The notes: a model not told the origin generated them from the letters alone. Counted from the first letter of the stretch, positions 11,432-22,933 are shown. The stretch: DNA of 64,000 bases from STC-113 sp964618565 (GCA_964618565.1 CAZUBA010000004.1:3868-67867); one strand, 5' to 3'. Translations and numbers: made by a program.

Positions 11432-13129
11432 TTGTCGCTTTCCCAAGAAATAGATAGCAAAATAAGCATAGTTGATTTGGCTTCCAGATACTTGCACGTT
11501 AAAAAGGCATGAGCTAACTATAAAGCCCTATGCCCTTTTCATAATGAAAAAACACCATCATTCGTAATCAGTCCCGCAAAGAATATCGCATATTGTTTTT
11601 CATGCCACACCTGATGAGGACCTGTTAAATTCTTATCAGAAATAGAGAAGATACCATTCTGAGAAGCGGTGCAGAAATTGGCTCACGAAGCTTGAATCGA
11701 ATTAAAAACCGATTATTATAAAGAACATAAAGACAATAAATGAGATTTTTATGAACTGCATAAAGTAACTACAGCTTGGTATCATGAAGAATTATTAAAA
11801 GAAGATAACAGGAGCAGATTAAAGTACTTGCGAGAGAGATGACTTACTCAAGAGACAATCGAAAAATTCAAGCTTGGATTTTCATGAGATCCAAGGGGAC
11901 TTTTCAATAAATTGAAGGAGAAATGATTCCAAGAAAAAGATATAATAGATTCATGAATATTCATATCCGCATCCAAAGACAAATTCTATTGAAGGATAGT
12001 TTTCCCTATTTCCGATTATACAGGCAATGTTGTTGCCTTTACCTGAAGAGTTCTCGACACCTCTCTTCCGAAATATCTTAATTCACCTGCAACAAAAATA
12101 TTCGATAAAAGCTCAATATTATACTGATTGAGCCTTGCCAAATCTGAAATCACAAAAAAAGGATACGTCATAATCGTAGAATGACAGATGGATGTGATTG
12201 CCCTTCATCAAGCATGATTCACAAATACAGTAGCAATAAGTTGAACGGCGCTTACTGAAGAGCAAATAAAGCTGCTCAAAAGGCTCACAAAGACAGTATA
12301 TCTATGTCTGGATCATGATAACGCCTGAATAAATGCAACATTTCAAAGTCTTGAAAATACAATAAATGAAGACATAGATGTAAATATTGCCAGTTTTTGA
12401 GAAGCAAAAGATCCCGATGAATATCTGAAATCCGGAAAAGATTTTGCCGATGTTATAAAAAATGCGCTCAGTCCCGTTTCGTTCTACATCAGAGAATGAG
12501 GAAAAAAATACGACATGAAATCCATCCAAGGTAAAAAAACTTTAATAAAGGATGTTTTTCAATTTCTCAAAAAGATGTCTTCACGTATAGAGGTGGATAT
12601 ACATATTAAAGAAATATCAAGCATGCTTGGAATAAGCATGGATGTCCTCTATGAAGAATTCAAAAATACAAAAGTAAAACATCCTGATGATAGAGAGGAA
12701 AAGACAGAAGATAAAAAAGAGAAAATAGATATTTACCAAGAGATCACAGCCTATTTGAATCTCTACAATTTTTTTGATTTGTTTTTAAAAAATTTTGCAT
12801 ATAATATAGACAACATAAAGGGTTCCGAATCAGTCATTATCCTTAAAAAGTTTCTCCTTCAAAAAGAAGGGGTTTTTGCGGATGATACCATTGATGTGGA
12901 TAAGCTCAAAACACTCGAATTATATATTGAAGAATCAAATTCCTGACTAAATAAGGAAACTATAGCCAAAAAGTTTCTAGATCTTGTCTTTAAGCTTCAA
13001 AAAAATCTATTTGAAAGTGAAAAAAGGAAGCTTGAGGAAATAATGAAAAATGATTCTAAAAACCCTCAAATACTTAAGGATTATATGGAACTCCTGCAAA
13101 AATGAAAAAAAATGTGAATATCAAAATAA
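11432..13129 (+). CDS. dnaG: DNA primase DnaG
   Basis: A 565-residue primase that makes RNA primers for replication. The N-terminal CHC2 zinc finger is present (CPFHNEKTPSF, then AYCFSCHTGG), followed by the catalytic core (YLRERGLTQETIEKFKLG) and the Toprim acidic motifs (VEGQMDVIALHQAGF, YLCLDHDNAG). The C-terminal ~200 residues are helical and probably form the DnaB-binding part. No ATG precedes the zinc finger in frame before a stop; TTG at 11432 gives MSLSQEIDSKISIVDLASRY, a normal DnaG beginning. It lies 49 bp upstream of rpoD, the usual dnaG-rpoD macromolecular synthesis pairing. Confidence 0.93.
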
Positions 13130-13178
13130 AAAATAAATAAAATACGTATATATAATTTATATTAATTAAACAAAAATT

Positions 13179-14663
13179 ATGGCAAGAAAAAGAGATGATA
13201 ATAATATTGAAGAAATAGATTTAAGCAGTCTAGATTTTGACGATGCCGATTTGGCTGAGTTGTCAGATTTAGACATAACTCCTTCAACACCAAAGCCAGA
13301 ATTTAAAGATGATAAGAAAGACAATAAGAAATCTTCTAAAAAAGATAGCCCTGAAACCCCAAAAGGTGAAGATGCAATAGATGAAACTGAGTGATCAGAT
13401 TGAGATTTTGATGAATTTGAAGAATTCGAAGAATTCGATGAATTTGAAGAATTCGATGAATTTGAAGAATGAGAAGAATGAGAATGAAAAGATTGAAAAA
13501 AAGAGAAATGACTTAAGAAAATGCCTATTGATAGAAATCAAGACAAAAGACGTGTGGGCAAATGACTGCAAAAATTCATTGACTATACAATTCCTGCTGA
13601 ATTCCTAGAATGACTGAATGAACATCAACAGCTGCTTCTCAAAAAATGAAAAGCCGAAGGGAAAATCACTCATGATGAGCTTATGACTGCTTTTCCTAAT
13701 GCTGAGGAAGATCTTGATAAATTGGATGATATTTATATGCGTCTCATGAAGCTATGAATTGAAATAGTCGATTCATTTGATAAAGACGAGATGTTCAAGT
13801 GATCAGAAGGTAAGGATCAAGAAATAGAATTATCAGAAATTAGTGACGACTCGATAAGGATGTACCTAAATGAAATCGGTAGGTTCCCCTTAATTGATGC
13901 AGATGAAGAAGTAAGGCTTGGTAGACTTATCAAAAAATGAGATCAAGAAGCCCGAAAACGTCTTGCTGAAGCCAATTTAAGATTGGTTGTAAGTATCGCT
14001 AAAAAATATATGGGTCGCTGATTATGACTGCTTGACCTGATTCAAGAATGAAATGTATGACTTTTCCGTGCTGTAGATAAATTCGATCCGGAGAAATGAT
14101 TCAAGTTCTCAACTTATGCTACTTGGTGGATAAGGCAATGAGTCACACGTGCTATCGCAGATCAGGCCCGTACAATCAGGGTTCCGGTACATATGGTTGA
14201 AACAATCAATAGATTTACACATACTTTCAGAAGATTGACTCAAGAACTTGCTCGTGAACCTTTAATGGAAGAATTGGCAGTGGAATTGGATATGGATATA
14301 AGAAAAGTAAGGCAAATAATGAGAATATCCCAAGATATATTGTCGCTTGACTCCCCTGTTTGAGGCGAAGAGGATACGACTCTATGAGATTTCGTTGAAG
14401 ATGACAAATATCTGACTCCAGATAAAGCGACAAACTTGCAGTTATTGAAAGAAAATTTATATGAAATGCTTGATTTTCTTACTCCAAGAGAAAGAAAGAT
14501 AATCATTATGAGATTCTGACTGGATGGATGAGATATCCATACGCTTGAAGAAGTAGGTAAAGAATTCTGAGTAACAAGAGAGCGTGTAAGACAAATCGAA
14601 GCTAAAACATTAGAAAGGCTAAGAACTCATCCTAGTGCCGATAAAATCAGATTTTTCAATTAG
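13179..14663 (+). CDS. rpoD: primary sigma factor RpoD (sigma-70)
   Basis: A 494-residue housekeeping sigma factor. Region 1.2 SIRMYLNEIGRFPLI, region 2 GLGLLDLIQEGNVGLF and KFSTYATWWIRQGVTRA, region 3 RVPVHMVETINR and region 4 TLEEVGKEFGVTRERVRQIE are all complete. In the region 2 block, six of seven invariant glycines are UGA, the clearest proof of the recoding. The N-terminal 120 residues are acidic low-complexity with a DNA-level repeat (about 13405-13475) coding Asp-Glu-Phe-Glu-Glu-Phe units. The conserved region 2/4 matches the TTGACA/TATAAT promoters seen in the window. It ends at TAG. Confidence 0.97.
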
Positions 14664-14666
14664 TTA

Positions 14667-14808
14667 GAAATTCTCAAAAGCGCGAACTTTATGTTTGAAT
14701 CTCCACTTCCTCGCTCAGAGTGGCTCTGCCACACCTCGCTCCAGTACCTGCCTACCGGCAGGCAGGCTCATTTTTCACACAAATTTCTTCGCTTTTGAGA
14801 ATTTCTGT
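14667..14808. repeat. GC-rich inverted-repeat element downstream of rpoD
   Basis: Perfect 17-bp arms (AGAAATTCTCAAAAGCG and its complement) bracket about 110 bp that is much richer in GC than its surroundings. Inside is a second palindromic core, CCTGCCTACCGGCAGGCAGG. There is no open frame of note. It could fold into a long cruciform or act as rpoD terminator. The boundaries resemble a small non-autonomous mobile element or REP-like unit. Confidence 0.65.
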
Positions 14809-14893
14809 AATCACCCGCGGAGCCGACGACACCAGAATATCCAGATTTTTTCGCTATGAACTACTAATCCTTTCAACTAATAAATAGTATAAT

Positions 14894-15289
14894 ATGCAAA
14901 ATATTAAAATTATAAAGAACCTCATCTGAGAAAGCTTCTGGCCACATATCACTTCTGTGCTTGTTAAATGAATTCCTGAAGAAAAAGAAATTCCAAGCGA
15001 TTTATCGACAGAAGAAAAAGAAGAGATAATTCAAAGTTGGGATAATATTGCTGTACTGAGAGTAAAATGTAATAACCCAGTGAAGTTCTATTTTGGATTT
15101 TCGAATCTCTCAGTTATACAATATCTTAAATATGAGTTTTCAACTGATATGGAATTTTGAGTAAGAGTTGGCCCTGATGACATAAGATTTTTTGTATTTC
15201 CTGTAGATTTGGAATCAGAAATCAGCTTAGAACTCATTGAAATCACAAATGAAAATAATGATAAATATAAGGATTTAATTTTAATATAG
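14894..15289 (+). CDS. hypothetical protein
   Basis: A 131-residue protein that I do not recognise, starting MQNIKIIKNLIGESFGPHI and ending DKYKDLILI before TAG. Two UGA codons at the start and one in the middle read as Gly. No signal peptide or membrane segment is seen. A TATAAT directly abuts the ATG; if that is the real -10 box the mRNA would start after the ATG, so the true start could be downstream. It is followed on the same strand by a DUF177 gene. Confidence 0.65.
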
Positions 15290-15379
15290 CGCTCCGCTGA
15301 AGGGGGTGGTGATTGTTGCATTCGATTGCACGCCCTCTTTACAATCTTTTATTCTTTTAAACTCTAATTCTTTCCAGCT

Positions 15380-15742
15380 ATGTTTGAAATACCTGTTTGA
15401 GATATACTTTCCAGCTATTCTGGAGATAGTAAGATTCTAGAATTCAAATGAGAGATTCCGGATGGATTCTATGATGAATTCAACTTCACTAAGCCTCTTG
15501 AACTCAAGATAAAGATCATCTGATTGGATAATTGAGTAGATGTGGTAATAGAGAAATTGACTACTGCTGTGAAATATTGAGATATTATTAAATTCATAGA
15601 TCTGGAAAATATCGATAGAGAATTCAGGAGCAATTTTGATCCTCTTAATCCGGATGATATCAAATACATCAACAAGAGCGGCTGAACAATTGATCTGAAA
15701 GATGTAATAAAGGAGGAAATCCTTATTCAATGCATCGATTAA
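15380..15742 (+). CDS. DUF177/YceD-like protein
   Basis: A 120-residue protein with the general plan of the YceD (DUF177) family: an N-terminal beta part (LELKIKIIGLDNGVDVVIE) and a C-terminal acidic stretch ending GGTIDLKDVIKEEILIQ, which matches the conserved Asp-Leu...Glu pattern near the family C-terminus. The Cys pair present in many homologues is missing. In most bacteria the gene precedes rpmF and is linked to 23S rRNA production, but no rpmF follows here and a terminator comes next. Assignment is tentative. Confidence 0.5.
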
Positions 15743-15761
15743 TAATCAAAGAAATCCATTT

Positions 15762-15794
15762 AAAAAAAATTCCCTAAATCTAGGGAATTTTTTT
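15762..15794 (+). terminator. intrinsic terminator
   Basis: AAAATTCCCTA, AATC, TAGGGAATTTT followed by T's, directly after the gene ending at 15742. Confidence 0.85.
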
Positions 15795-15899
15795 GAAAAT
15801 GTAGTTTTTCGGTGAATAAATCAAAAAAAGTCTTGCTTTTTTTGAAACATAACTAATATGCATTTATACAAGCAAGCATAAATTATAACTTTTGTCAAT

Positions 15900-17633
15900 A
15901 TGAAAAAATATTTTCTTTCAGCATTAGCTTTTCTACTGATATCTCCGCAAGTATTTGCAGGCCCTTTTGATGTATTGCATAGAAATGTTCCGGACTTCAT
16001 CGTTAAGGATATTTGACAAGAAACAAATTCAAATTATTTGTATGTAAATATCTGTAATATCTGATGAGCAATGGATAGCTCCTGAGATCTTACTGTCTGA
16101 ATAAGATTGAACGTGAGGAATTGAATATCAAAATCAATCTCAATTGAAAATATCAGATTTAATTCTAAGGAATGCAATTTATATAATATAGCAAATGCTT
16201 CTGATTTTTGAATTAATTGAAATCGGACTTATTCACTCGCGTGAGCAGTAAAGCTTGAGAACTATACAAGATTTGAGGCCAATCAGAATAATAACATCTT
16301 GATCAAAGACTTATTTGTCAGAAATTACAATACGAATTCTTCCACATATTATAATACTCCTCAATTATATTATAATGATACCAGCTATAATTATGTTCCA
16401 TTGAATTACGGCGATAATTATTCCTCTTCAAATTATTATAATTCTACAGCTTGAGATTTAAGCATCTCGGAAGTAAATTATTATGATAGAAAAACTGTTA
16501 ATTATAATTGAAATTCTCGTGAAGCATACAACTCAATAGTTGCAAAAATATGCAATTATTGAAATGATTTGTATTATAATGGCTCAGTTAGGGCAAAAAT
16601 AGAAATGAATTGAAAAACTGATAATATATATCTGAATCCTTTCTGAACTTGGAGAAGATGAGAATGCAGAGAAATCTGGTCTTCTGTCAATAACTTCAAT
16701 ATTTATAATAATGCAACATATTGAGTTGCCGTGACCATAGATGATACAAATCTCATAAGCGATAGCAATAGGTCAAACAATTATTTGTATAAATCAATTT
16801 ATATAACAAATTATTCAAATAGTTATAACAGCAGCAATGATTGATATACATGCAATGGAATTTGGTATAACTATAACAGCAATGATATAAGCTGATACAC
16901 TTGCAATGGAATTTGGTATAACAGAAGCGGATATAATGGCTGACAGAATTCTTACTATTGCAATTGAACATGGTATAATTACACAAACAGTGCCACTTGA
17001 TATTATTGTAATGGAACATGGTATAATAGAACAAACTATAATACTGATAGTTCCTACTACTGCAATGGTGTTTGGAATAATTACTGAAGCAGTTCTACAT
17101 GATATTTCTGCAATGGGACATGGTATAATAGGTATGATGATAATGTCAGCAATTCCTCATGACGAAGCTATTACTGCAATTGAAGCTGGCTCATTAGCGA
17201 GTATAGCGACAGATATTACTGCAATTGAAACTATTATTATTTCGATTCGGGCTCTAATTATAATGGCAGCAGCGGATATTACAATAATGGCAGCAGTAGC
17301 AGCAGTTCATTAAATGCAGATATACGAGTGAAAAATATCAAAGTCGACGTTGCAAACAGAAGATTAAATGCGGAAATATGCAATGATTGAAATATTCCTG
17401 TAAAAACAAATGCATATGTAAATTTCTATTCAGCCAATACCTGAAGATCAAGAAGCAAAAATGTGGATATAGATTTATATTCATGAGCATGCACTGATCT
17501 TTATTCACATGTTTCATTTGAAGATTTATGAATATACTCAAGCTGAAATTATTCTATATCTGCTAGATTGAGCACTTCAAGCGCATCCAGTTCATCTTAT
17601 GATACAATAAGGAATTTATGGATAAATTATTAA
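15900..17633 (+). CDS. secreted tandem-repeat surface protein (YCNGxWYN repeats)
   Basis: A 577-residue exported protein. The signal peptide is MKKYFLSALAFLLISPQVFA. Two Asn/Tyr/Ser-rich beta domains follow, the second beginning near residue 180 and similar to the first and to the C-terminal domain (SLNADIRVKNIKVDVANRR), like CARDB-type adhesion modules. Residues of about 315-450 hold eight tandem repeats built on Y-x-C-N-G-x-W-Y-N with one Cys each. The glycine of the repeat is coded GGA, GGG, GGT or UGA in different copies. No membrane anchor or sorting motif is seen. An even set of repeat cysteines suggests disulphide stapling or metal binding; function is unknown, surface adhesion is a guess. 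Confidence 0.8.
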
Positions 17634-17647
17634 GAAACAAAATTAAT

Positions 17648-17686
17648 TAAACCCTTCGCATTAAACACGAAGGGTTTAATTTTTTA
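17648..17686. terminator. bidirectional intrinsic terminator
   Basis: AAACCCTTCG / CGAAGGGTTT hairpin followed by TTTAATTTTTT, between convergent genes. Confidence 0.85.
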
Positions 17687-17691
17687 TGTGC

Positions 17692-19401
17692 TTACCTCTT
17701 CCTTCTTCCGAATTTCTGCCTGATTCTCTTGGCTTCATCGGCTCAGAGCTTTTCTTCTAGGGTGAAATTAAGATGGGCTTCTTCATCAAATAATGATGCA
17801 TCGAAATTCAGTCAATTTTCAAGTTTGTATATATAATCTTCATAATTTCAATAACTGACAATAAGCTCTCAGTCTTTGATTATCCAAAGGTGACTTGCAA
17901 TCTTGTTTACGAAATATCTGTCATGTGATATGAAAAGTATTGTTCATTTATATTTTTGAAGTTCTTTTTCAAGTGCTTCCCGGAATTCATAATCCAAATG
18001 ATTCGTAGGCTCGTCAAAAACCAAGAAGTTACTTTCTTTTTGTCATAATATGGCAAAAAGAAGCTTGCTAACCTGACCTCAGGAAAATTCCTTTACCTTC
18101 TTGTTCATATCTTCCCTTTCAAAAAGATAATTAGTAATGATTGCTGTTAATTTTTCTGGAGAATAATCAAATCAATGTTTTATAAAGTTCTCTCTGAGAG
18201 TCAATTCCCTATCAAGTTCCTCATGAAGCTGAGAGAAATAACTGATCTTAAGTCATTTTCACCTGCTTATATGTCATTCAAGGGGCTCAATTGAACCCAG
18301 TACTGTTTTTAGGAATGTTGACTTCCCTACTCAGTTCTCTCAGATTATTCATATTTTTTGTCCTACTGTCAGCTCAAGCTCATTTATAAAGAATAATGGC
18401 TCAGTTCTTCAGATGAATATGTCTTTGAAATGAAGAACTTTATTTCAGCTCAATTCTTCAAATGAAAATTGGAATTTTGGTTTTTTCGTTGATATCGGGC
18501 GCTCTAGCATTTTCATCTTATCAAGCATCTTTTCACGTGATTTTGCCCATCATGCTCTGCTTCATGCTCTGAATCTATTGACTAGCTGGGTCTGAGAATT
18601 CATATATTCCTGTTGTCTCTCATAATCTTCTATTTGGATGGCTTCCAGCTTTTCTTTTTCATTTACGTAATATGTATAATTCCCATTATAAACATTCATC
18701 GCCCTAGCTCCTGTCATCTCATAAGTCTTTGTACAGGTTTTATCCAGAAAATCCCTGTCATGGGAGATAATCATATATCAGCCCTTCCAGGTTGTAGCAA
18801 GATATTTTTCAAGCCATTCGGTGCTTGCAAGATCAATGAAATTCGTAGGCTCATCGAGAAGCAGCATATCAGGTTTTTCCAATAGCACTTTTGCAAGAGC
18901 AATCTTAGTTCTCTGTCATCAGCTAACTTGTCAGATTCAATTCTCAAGAAGATCTGTTATTCCGAGTCAATTGGCCACTCGATGGATCTCATAATCTATC
19001 CCGTATCAGCCCAAGGTATTGAAATGTTCAAGAAGCTGAGCATATTCATCGATTATCTTAATATCGTCTGATTCTTTCATTATAGCTTCTACTTTCTGCA
19101 ATCTTTCGTCTAATTCCAAAATTTCCTTGAATGCCAATCTGAGCTCATCTTTGACTTTTCTTTTTTCATCGTCGAAAAAAACCTGAGAAAGATATCCAAG
19201 AGTCAAGCTTCATAAGTTGTCTATGTTTCAATCATATTCCTTGATCTCATTGCATAATATCTTGAATAATGTAGTCTTCCCCACTCAATTCGGTCAGACT
19301 ATGGCAATCTTATCTTTTTCATTCAAAATAAATGAGATATCTTTCAATATCTCTTTTTTATTGGTTTCAAATAGATTTATGTTGATTCTTATATGTTTCA
19401 T
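17692..19401 (-). CDS. ABC-F family ATPase (translation factor type)
   Basis: A 569-residue soluble protein with two ABC domains and no membrane segments. Domain 1 has Walker A GPNGVGKTTLF, signature SGGQRTKIALAK and Walker B MLLLDEPTNFID. Domain 2 has GENGVGKSTFLK, SGGQVSKLLFA and LVFDEPTNHLD. Between them lies the linker (YERQQEYMNSQTQLVNRFRA) that in EttA/Uup-type proteins reaches into the ribosomal E site. It probably acts on stalled or initiating ribosomes, or gives antibiotic protection; the subfamily cannot be settled by eye. It starts 22 bp after the preceding hypothetical gene, likely one transcript. Confidence 0.92.
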
Positions 19402-19422
19402 TTGTGATTTTTCTATTCAGCT

Positions 19423-19833
19423 TTAACACATTCAGATGCTATCTACTCTCAATTTTACAGCATCTTTCGTTTCTACGATTTTAGTCGGATTACATTTAAT
19501 TGCAAGTATAAAAACCCCCTTCCTGAATGCAATGTTATAATCTCATCTAGAAATCCTAGTTCTGAATTTGTTGATAAATACAATCATCTGTGTCTCATCC
19601 AAAATTTTGATACCGTATCCTAAATCCTTAAGATATAAGGTCAGATCGTTCATATCACCGCTAAAATTCCTGCAAAGCTTATAAAATTCATAATTCTTGT
19701 CAAGAAAATTCATATCGATTTCTATTTCATAATCAAGGACACGAGGATAAAGAAATTCATACCAATATTCATATGTTATCTCAGATTCTGTCTTGTCTAC
19801 AGTGGCAAGATTAGCGTAATTATTGAAAGTCAT
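19423..19833 (-). CDS. hypothetical protein
   Basis: A 136-residue protein that I do not recognise, starting MTFNNYANLATVDKTESEI and ending KLRVDSIGMC. Tyr-, Asp- and Glu-rich with no signal or membrane segment. It is the first gene of a transcript with the ABC-F ATPase, driven by a good promoter at 19861-19888. Confidence 0.7.
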
Positions 19834-19860
19834 CTGTCTGAAATTAGCTTTACTGTATTA

Positions 19861-19888
19861 GTAATATTGAAAAATGATAATTTGTCAA
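19861..19888 (-). promoter_or_regulatory. sigma-70-type promoter
   Basis: On the minus strand TTGACA, 16-bp spacer, TATTAC, 28 bp upstream of the ATG at 19833. Confidence 0.6.
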
Positions 19889-19901
19889 ATATAAGAATCT
19901 A

Positions 19902-20276
19902 TTGTTTGCAGGGCACTTTTCCCATTCAGTTTACACGGCTTTTTACCCTATTTATGATTTTAGTGAGAAGGATCTCTTTTTTTCAGATGATATATCTTGT
20001 TATCTCAAACCTGTCATTGAAATAAGCACCTATCAACAACTCTCATTTAACAATCTTACATTTTTCAGCCTCTATGATTTCGTCAAGTTTTGTTATTCAG
20101 ATGTTATAGACTATATCAAATCCGTTCTTAACCATATGATGGTTGATTCAATGGAGATTTCACCGGTACAAGAAGCACAATTTGAAAAAATCAGAATGAA
20201 GTTTTCGAGCTTCATGAGAAAATTTTATCCCGTGCTCCATTTCAATCAAAAGAAGAAAATCGTGATAACATTTTAA
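19902..20276 (+). CDS. hypothetical protein
   Basis: A 124-residue open frame starting at a TTG because a stop lies a few codons upstream and no ATG precedes. It is Phe/Ser/Tyr-rich with only one glycine, so the absence of UGA is uninformative. Two His-rich or hydrophobic stretches but no clear membrane helix. It is divergent from the 19833 gene and would share its promoter region. Reality is likely but not certain. Confidence 0.5.
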   Translation: MFAGHFSHSVYTAFYPIYDFSEKDLFFSDDISCYLKPVIEISTYQQLSFNNLTFFSLYDFVKFCYSDVIDYIKSVLNHMMVDSMEISPVQEAQFEKIRMKFSSFMRKFYPVLHFNQKKKIVITF

Positions 20277-20350
20277 AATATCACTTTCTGATTTCTCTTT
20301 TTGCTCATTATCAAAAGAAAATCTGCTTGCGCTTCACATAAAAAATAAAT

Positions 20351-21088
20351 TTATTTTAAATCCTTATCATCAAAGTCATTCAATAATTCAATCTCTTCCT
20401 CAATTTCATCATCCTCAATCATATTCTTTCAATCCAGATTATCCAACAAAAAAGAAATTATATGAACGATATGTATAAATGAGGTTTCGGGATTTTTTGC
20501 TATTGCTCAAAGCACTACGTAAGTCTTATCCAATATATCGAGCTTTTTTGCCTCATCAAGAAACCAATAAGAGTAATCGTCGATGATATCTGCCTCATAT
20601 GCTATTTGAATTTTTTCTAAGACTTCTTCATCGATTTCCTGATCCTCGGTTTGTGTTACGCAGATTCAACCGACCCTTAATCAGAATTCTCAAAAATCAT
20701 AATCATTTTGAAGAGTATATTGTTCTAAAAATAAAGGCTTTGCAAGGAACAAATCTCTATTTTCTTTTGTCAGATCTATTGTTTTTATATCTTTATTCAA
20801 CTCAAAGAATACATTCGGAAGAACGATATCTCATTCCTTAATTTCAGTACTTACTTTTACCGCAGAGGAAACATACATTATGATTTCCGGATCAAATTCA
20901 GAATAAGCATAAAGGAATGCCTGCCTGAAAACATGTTCTCAAGTGCTTGAATGGCATAAGACATGCCCTGCTTTTTTATAAAGCTCAAATCAGGTTAATT
21001 CTTCTTGATGTTCAATTTTCTTAAGATCAAGATTCCGAACTAGAATTTCAGTTATTTTAGGATCTGTAGAAAAAAATAATGTTATCAT
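20351..21088 (-). CDS. possible nucleoside phosphorylase-fold protein
   Basis: A 245-residue protein. The middle part (IIMYVSSAVKVSTEIKEGDIV) recalls the Gly/Ala-rich strand followed by a GDIV loop in purine nucleoside phosphorylases and MTA/SAH nucleosidases, and a C-terminal segment (ADIIDDYSYWFLDEAKKLDI) sits where those enzymes have the substrate-binding DME motif, but the catalytic residues are not convincing. The tail is very acidic (IEDDEIEEEIELLNDF). It may be a diverged, inactive relative. Weak assignment; the gene itself is solid. Confidence 0.6.
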
Positions 21089-21170
21089 AATTTGCTGTTT
21101 AGATTTATAAATTTTACTTTGCGTTCTTGTTTCATATTATAGCCAAAATTAATTAGTTACCAAATTTTAT

Positions 21171-21593
21171 ATGGAAAAACTAAATTCAATATTTTCAAGC
21201 CCGCTTACGTATTTATTTTTCCTTTTTATTCTAGTTATTTGAATTCTCATCGGCTTTTATGTCTGAAAAATCGCTAGGCATATTGAAATCAAAAGACACA
21301 GAGGTGATGCTATAAAAAGATCGAGAAGTGCAATTTTATGAGAATTATATGAAAAAATACTTCCTTTTTTATCTAATTTCATTTATTCTCCAAAAGACAT
21401 GGTATTCATCTGAAAATGATTCGATTATCTGATTCTTGATTGACTCAATGAATGAGACCTGAGAGAAATAATCTTCATGGAAATAAAGTATGGAAGTTCC
21501 ACTCTTAATAAAAATGAAAAAATGATCCGACAAGTTGTCGGATCGAAAAAGGTTAAATATATTGAATTTAAAATTCCTAAATTAAACGATTAG
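21171..21593 (+). CDS. membrane-anchored Holliday-junction-resolvase-related nuclease
   Basis: A 140-residue protein with one N-terminal membrane helix (YLFFLFILVIGILIGFYVG) followed by a PD-(D/E)XK-like core: SAILGELYEKILPF, FIGKGFDYLILDGL and IIFMEIKYGSSTLNKNEK, with Asp and Glu-x-Lys at the expected catalytic places. This layout matches the family called Holliday junction resolvase-related (Endonuc_Holl). The natural substrate is unknown; a membrane-bound DNA nuclease could take part in DNA uptake. It ends in TAG next to a small convergent gene. Confidence 0.75.
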
Positions 21594-21601
21594 TTTAATA
21601 A

Positions 21602-21742
21602 CTAAATATTTCAGTTTAGTATCAGAGCTACAAGTTCTTTTCTGGTTCTCTGAAGTTCCGATAATTCGAAGCTTTCTCAGATTTCTTGCAGTATCTCTCT
21701 TCTGCCTGGGAATTTTTCTCTATGCGTTTGTCGTAAAGTCAT
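21602..21742 (-). CDS. small hypothetical protein (46 aa)
   Basis: A short frame MTLRQTHREKFPGRREILQE..., ending NGNI before TAG, with two UGA glycines. It is highly charged and probably helical. It was found only by reading UGA as Gly and fills an otherwise empty stretch. No homologue is recognised; low to moderate trust. Confidence 0.4.
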
Positions 21743-21974
21743 AACGGAAATATATTACGAATTAAAATATTAGGAATAAATTTTTAAATCAAGAACATAA
21801 TTCCTGACGTTAAAGAATAAAGTGGCGCGCCAACATATGCTATACTATTTTAAAATTGAAAGCAAGGTGGATTTGGAGAAAATTAATTTGTCTGAAACAT
21901 TATATTTTATAAAAAACTTTTGAGAAATATCGGCTTATACATATATTGAAATAGAGCTTTTTAAATACTTTAAA

Positions 21975-22538
21975 ATGAATCCTAAAGAAGAAATTATTAA
22001 TTGTAAAAATTGCATACTCAGAGAAACTTGCGGAAATCCAATCCCCTGAGATGGTAACTTCAATTCCAAGATAATGATAATATGAGAGGCACCTTGAAAG
22101 GAAGAGGACATTCAAGGAAAGCCTTTTGTATGAAGAAGCGGAAAGCTGTTGACCAAAATTCTTGAGGAACTTTGATACTATAGGGAAACAGATTATTATA
22201 TAACGAATATAGTCAAGTGCAGGCCACCGGATAACAGAGATCCTAAGCCAGATGAAATAAAAGCTTGCTCGCCCTTCTTATGGAAGCAGATAGAAGAGAT
22301 GAAGCCTGAACTGATTATAACCCTTTGAAGATTCAGTTTCAACTTCTTGGTTCCAAATGTTACAATATCCGAATGACGATGAAATTTTTTTAAAATACAT
22401 GAAATAAATTGACAGAAGCTTGATTTCTCGCCTACTGTCCTTGCTGTTTATCACCCAGCAGTAGCTCTTTATAATCCAACAAAGAAAGAATTGATAAAAG
22501 AAGATCTAAGTAAAATAAAACAAATCTTACCAAAATAA
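21975..22538 (+). CDS. uracil-DNA glycosylase, family 4/5 Fe-S type
   Basis: A 187-residue enzyme that excises uracil from DNA. It opens with the iron-sulphur Cys pair INCKNCILRETCGNP, then motif 1 IMIIGEAPGKEEDIQGKPFVG, further Cys in IVKCRPP and IKACSPF, ITLGRFSFNFL, and the C-terminal motif VYHPAVALYNP with the active-site His. The conserved GEAPG glycines are UGA. The ATG at 21975 gives the usual start; the frame is open upstream to an ATG at 21837, which would add an unusual 46 residues. It pairs functionally with dUTPase in uracil control. The next gene starts 5 bp later. Confidence 0.9.
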
Positions 22539-22543
22539 TAAAC

Positions 22544-22933
22544 ATGAAAAAATCAATAACAATAAAGATATATTTGCTTACTTTGCTAATTATTTTTGCA
22601 ACAAGCTCATTATCGATGATGCTTCTATTCTATTACATGGATCCTGAGTCAAACCTAAGAGTTGCGATTGCTACAATCGGTGTGGCATCTTTTCTTACTC
22701 TTGCATCATTCATGACATTATTGATATATTTTTTCAAGAAGATATATTATAGATGAGAGATATTCCTATCAAATCTAAATTCCTCTCTAAGACAATGAAT
22801 ACTCATGACTATCTATATATTATGAGTTATAACATTCTATTCGGTCTGAGTCTATAATATTAGAACAGCAGCATTATTATTTGTTGCCCTCCTATTCATA
22901 GAATTGATATTTCAGAGCATGAGCAATAATTAA
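22544..22933 (+). CDS. small four-helix membrane protein
   Basis: A 129-residue protein with four predicted membrane helices (IYLLTLLIIFATSSLSMMLL, VASFLTLASFMTLLIYFF, ILMTIYILGVITFYSVGVY, ALLFVALLFIELIFQSM). No family recognised. It is 5 bp downstream of the uracil-DNA glycosylase and probably co-transcribed, ending at a strong terminator. Confidence 0.75.

Noticed and set aside
13179..14663. Many internal UGA codons read as a broken pseudogene
   Set aside because: They sit at invariant glycines and the same pattern holds in all essential genes.
16842..17290. Possible CRISPR-like repeat array
   Set aside because: Repeats are protein-coding, diverged at DNA level and lack constant repeats with unique spacers. 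The 70-bp tandem copies at 37136 also have no spacers.
16906..17313. A 135-codon frame rich in Ile, Thr and Ala
   Set aside because: Shifted-frame shadow of the YCNGxWYN repeats; the in-phase frame has a signal peptide and regular repeats.
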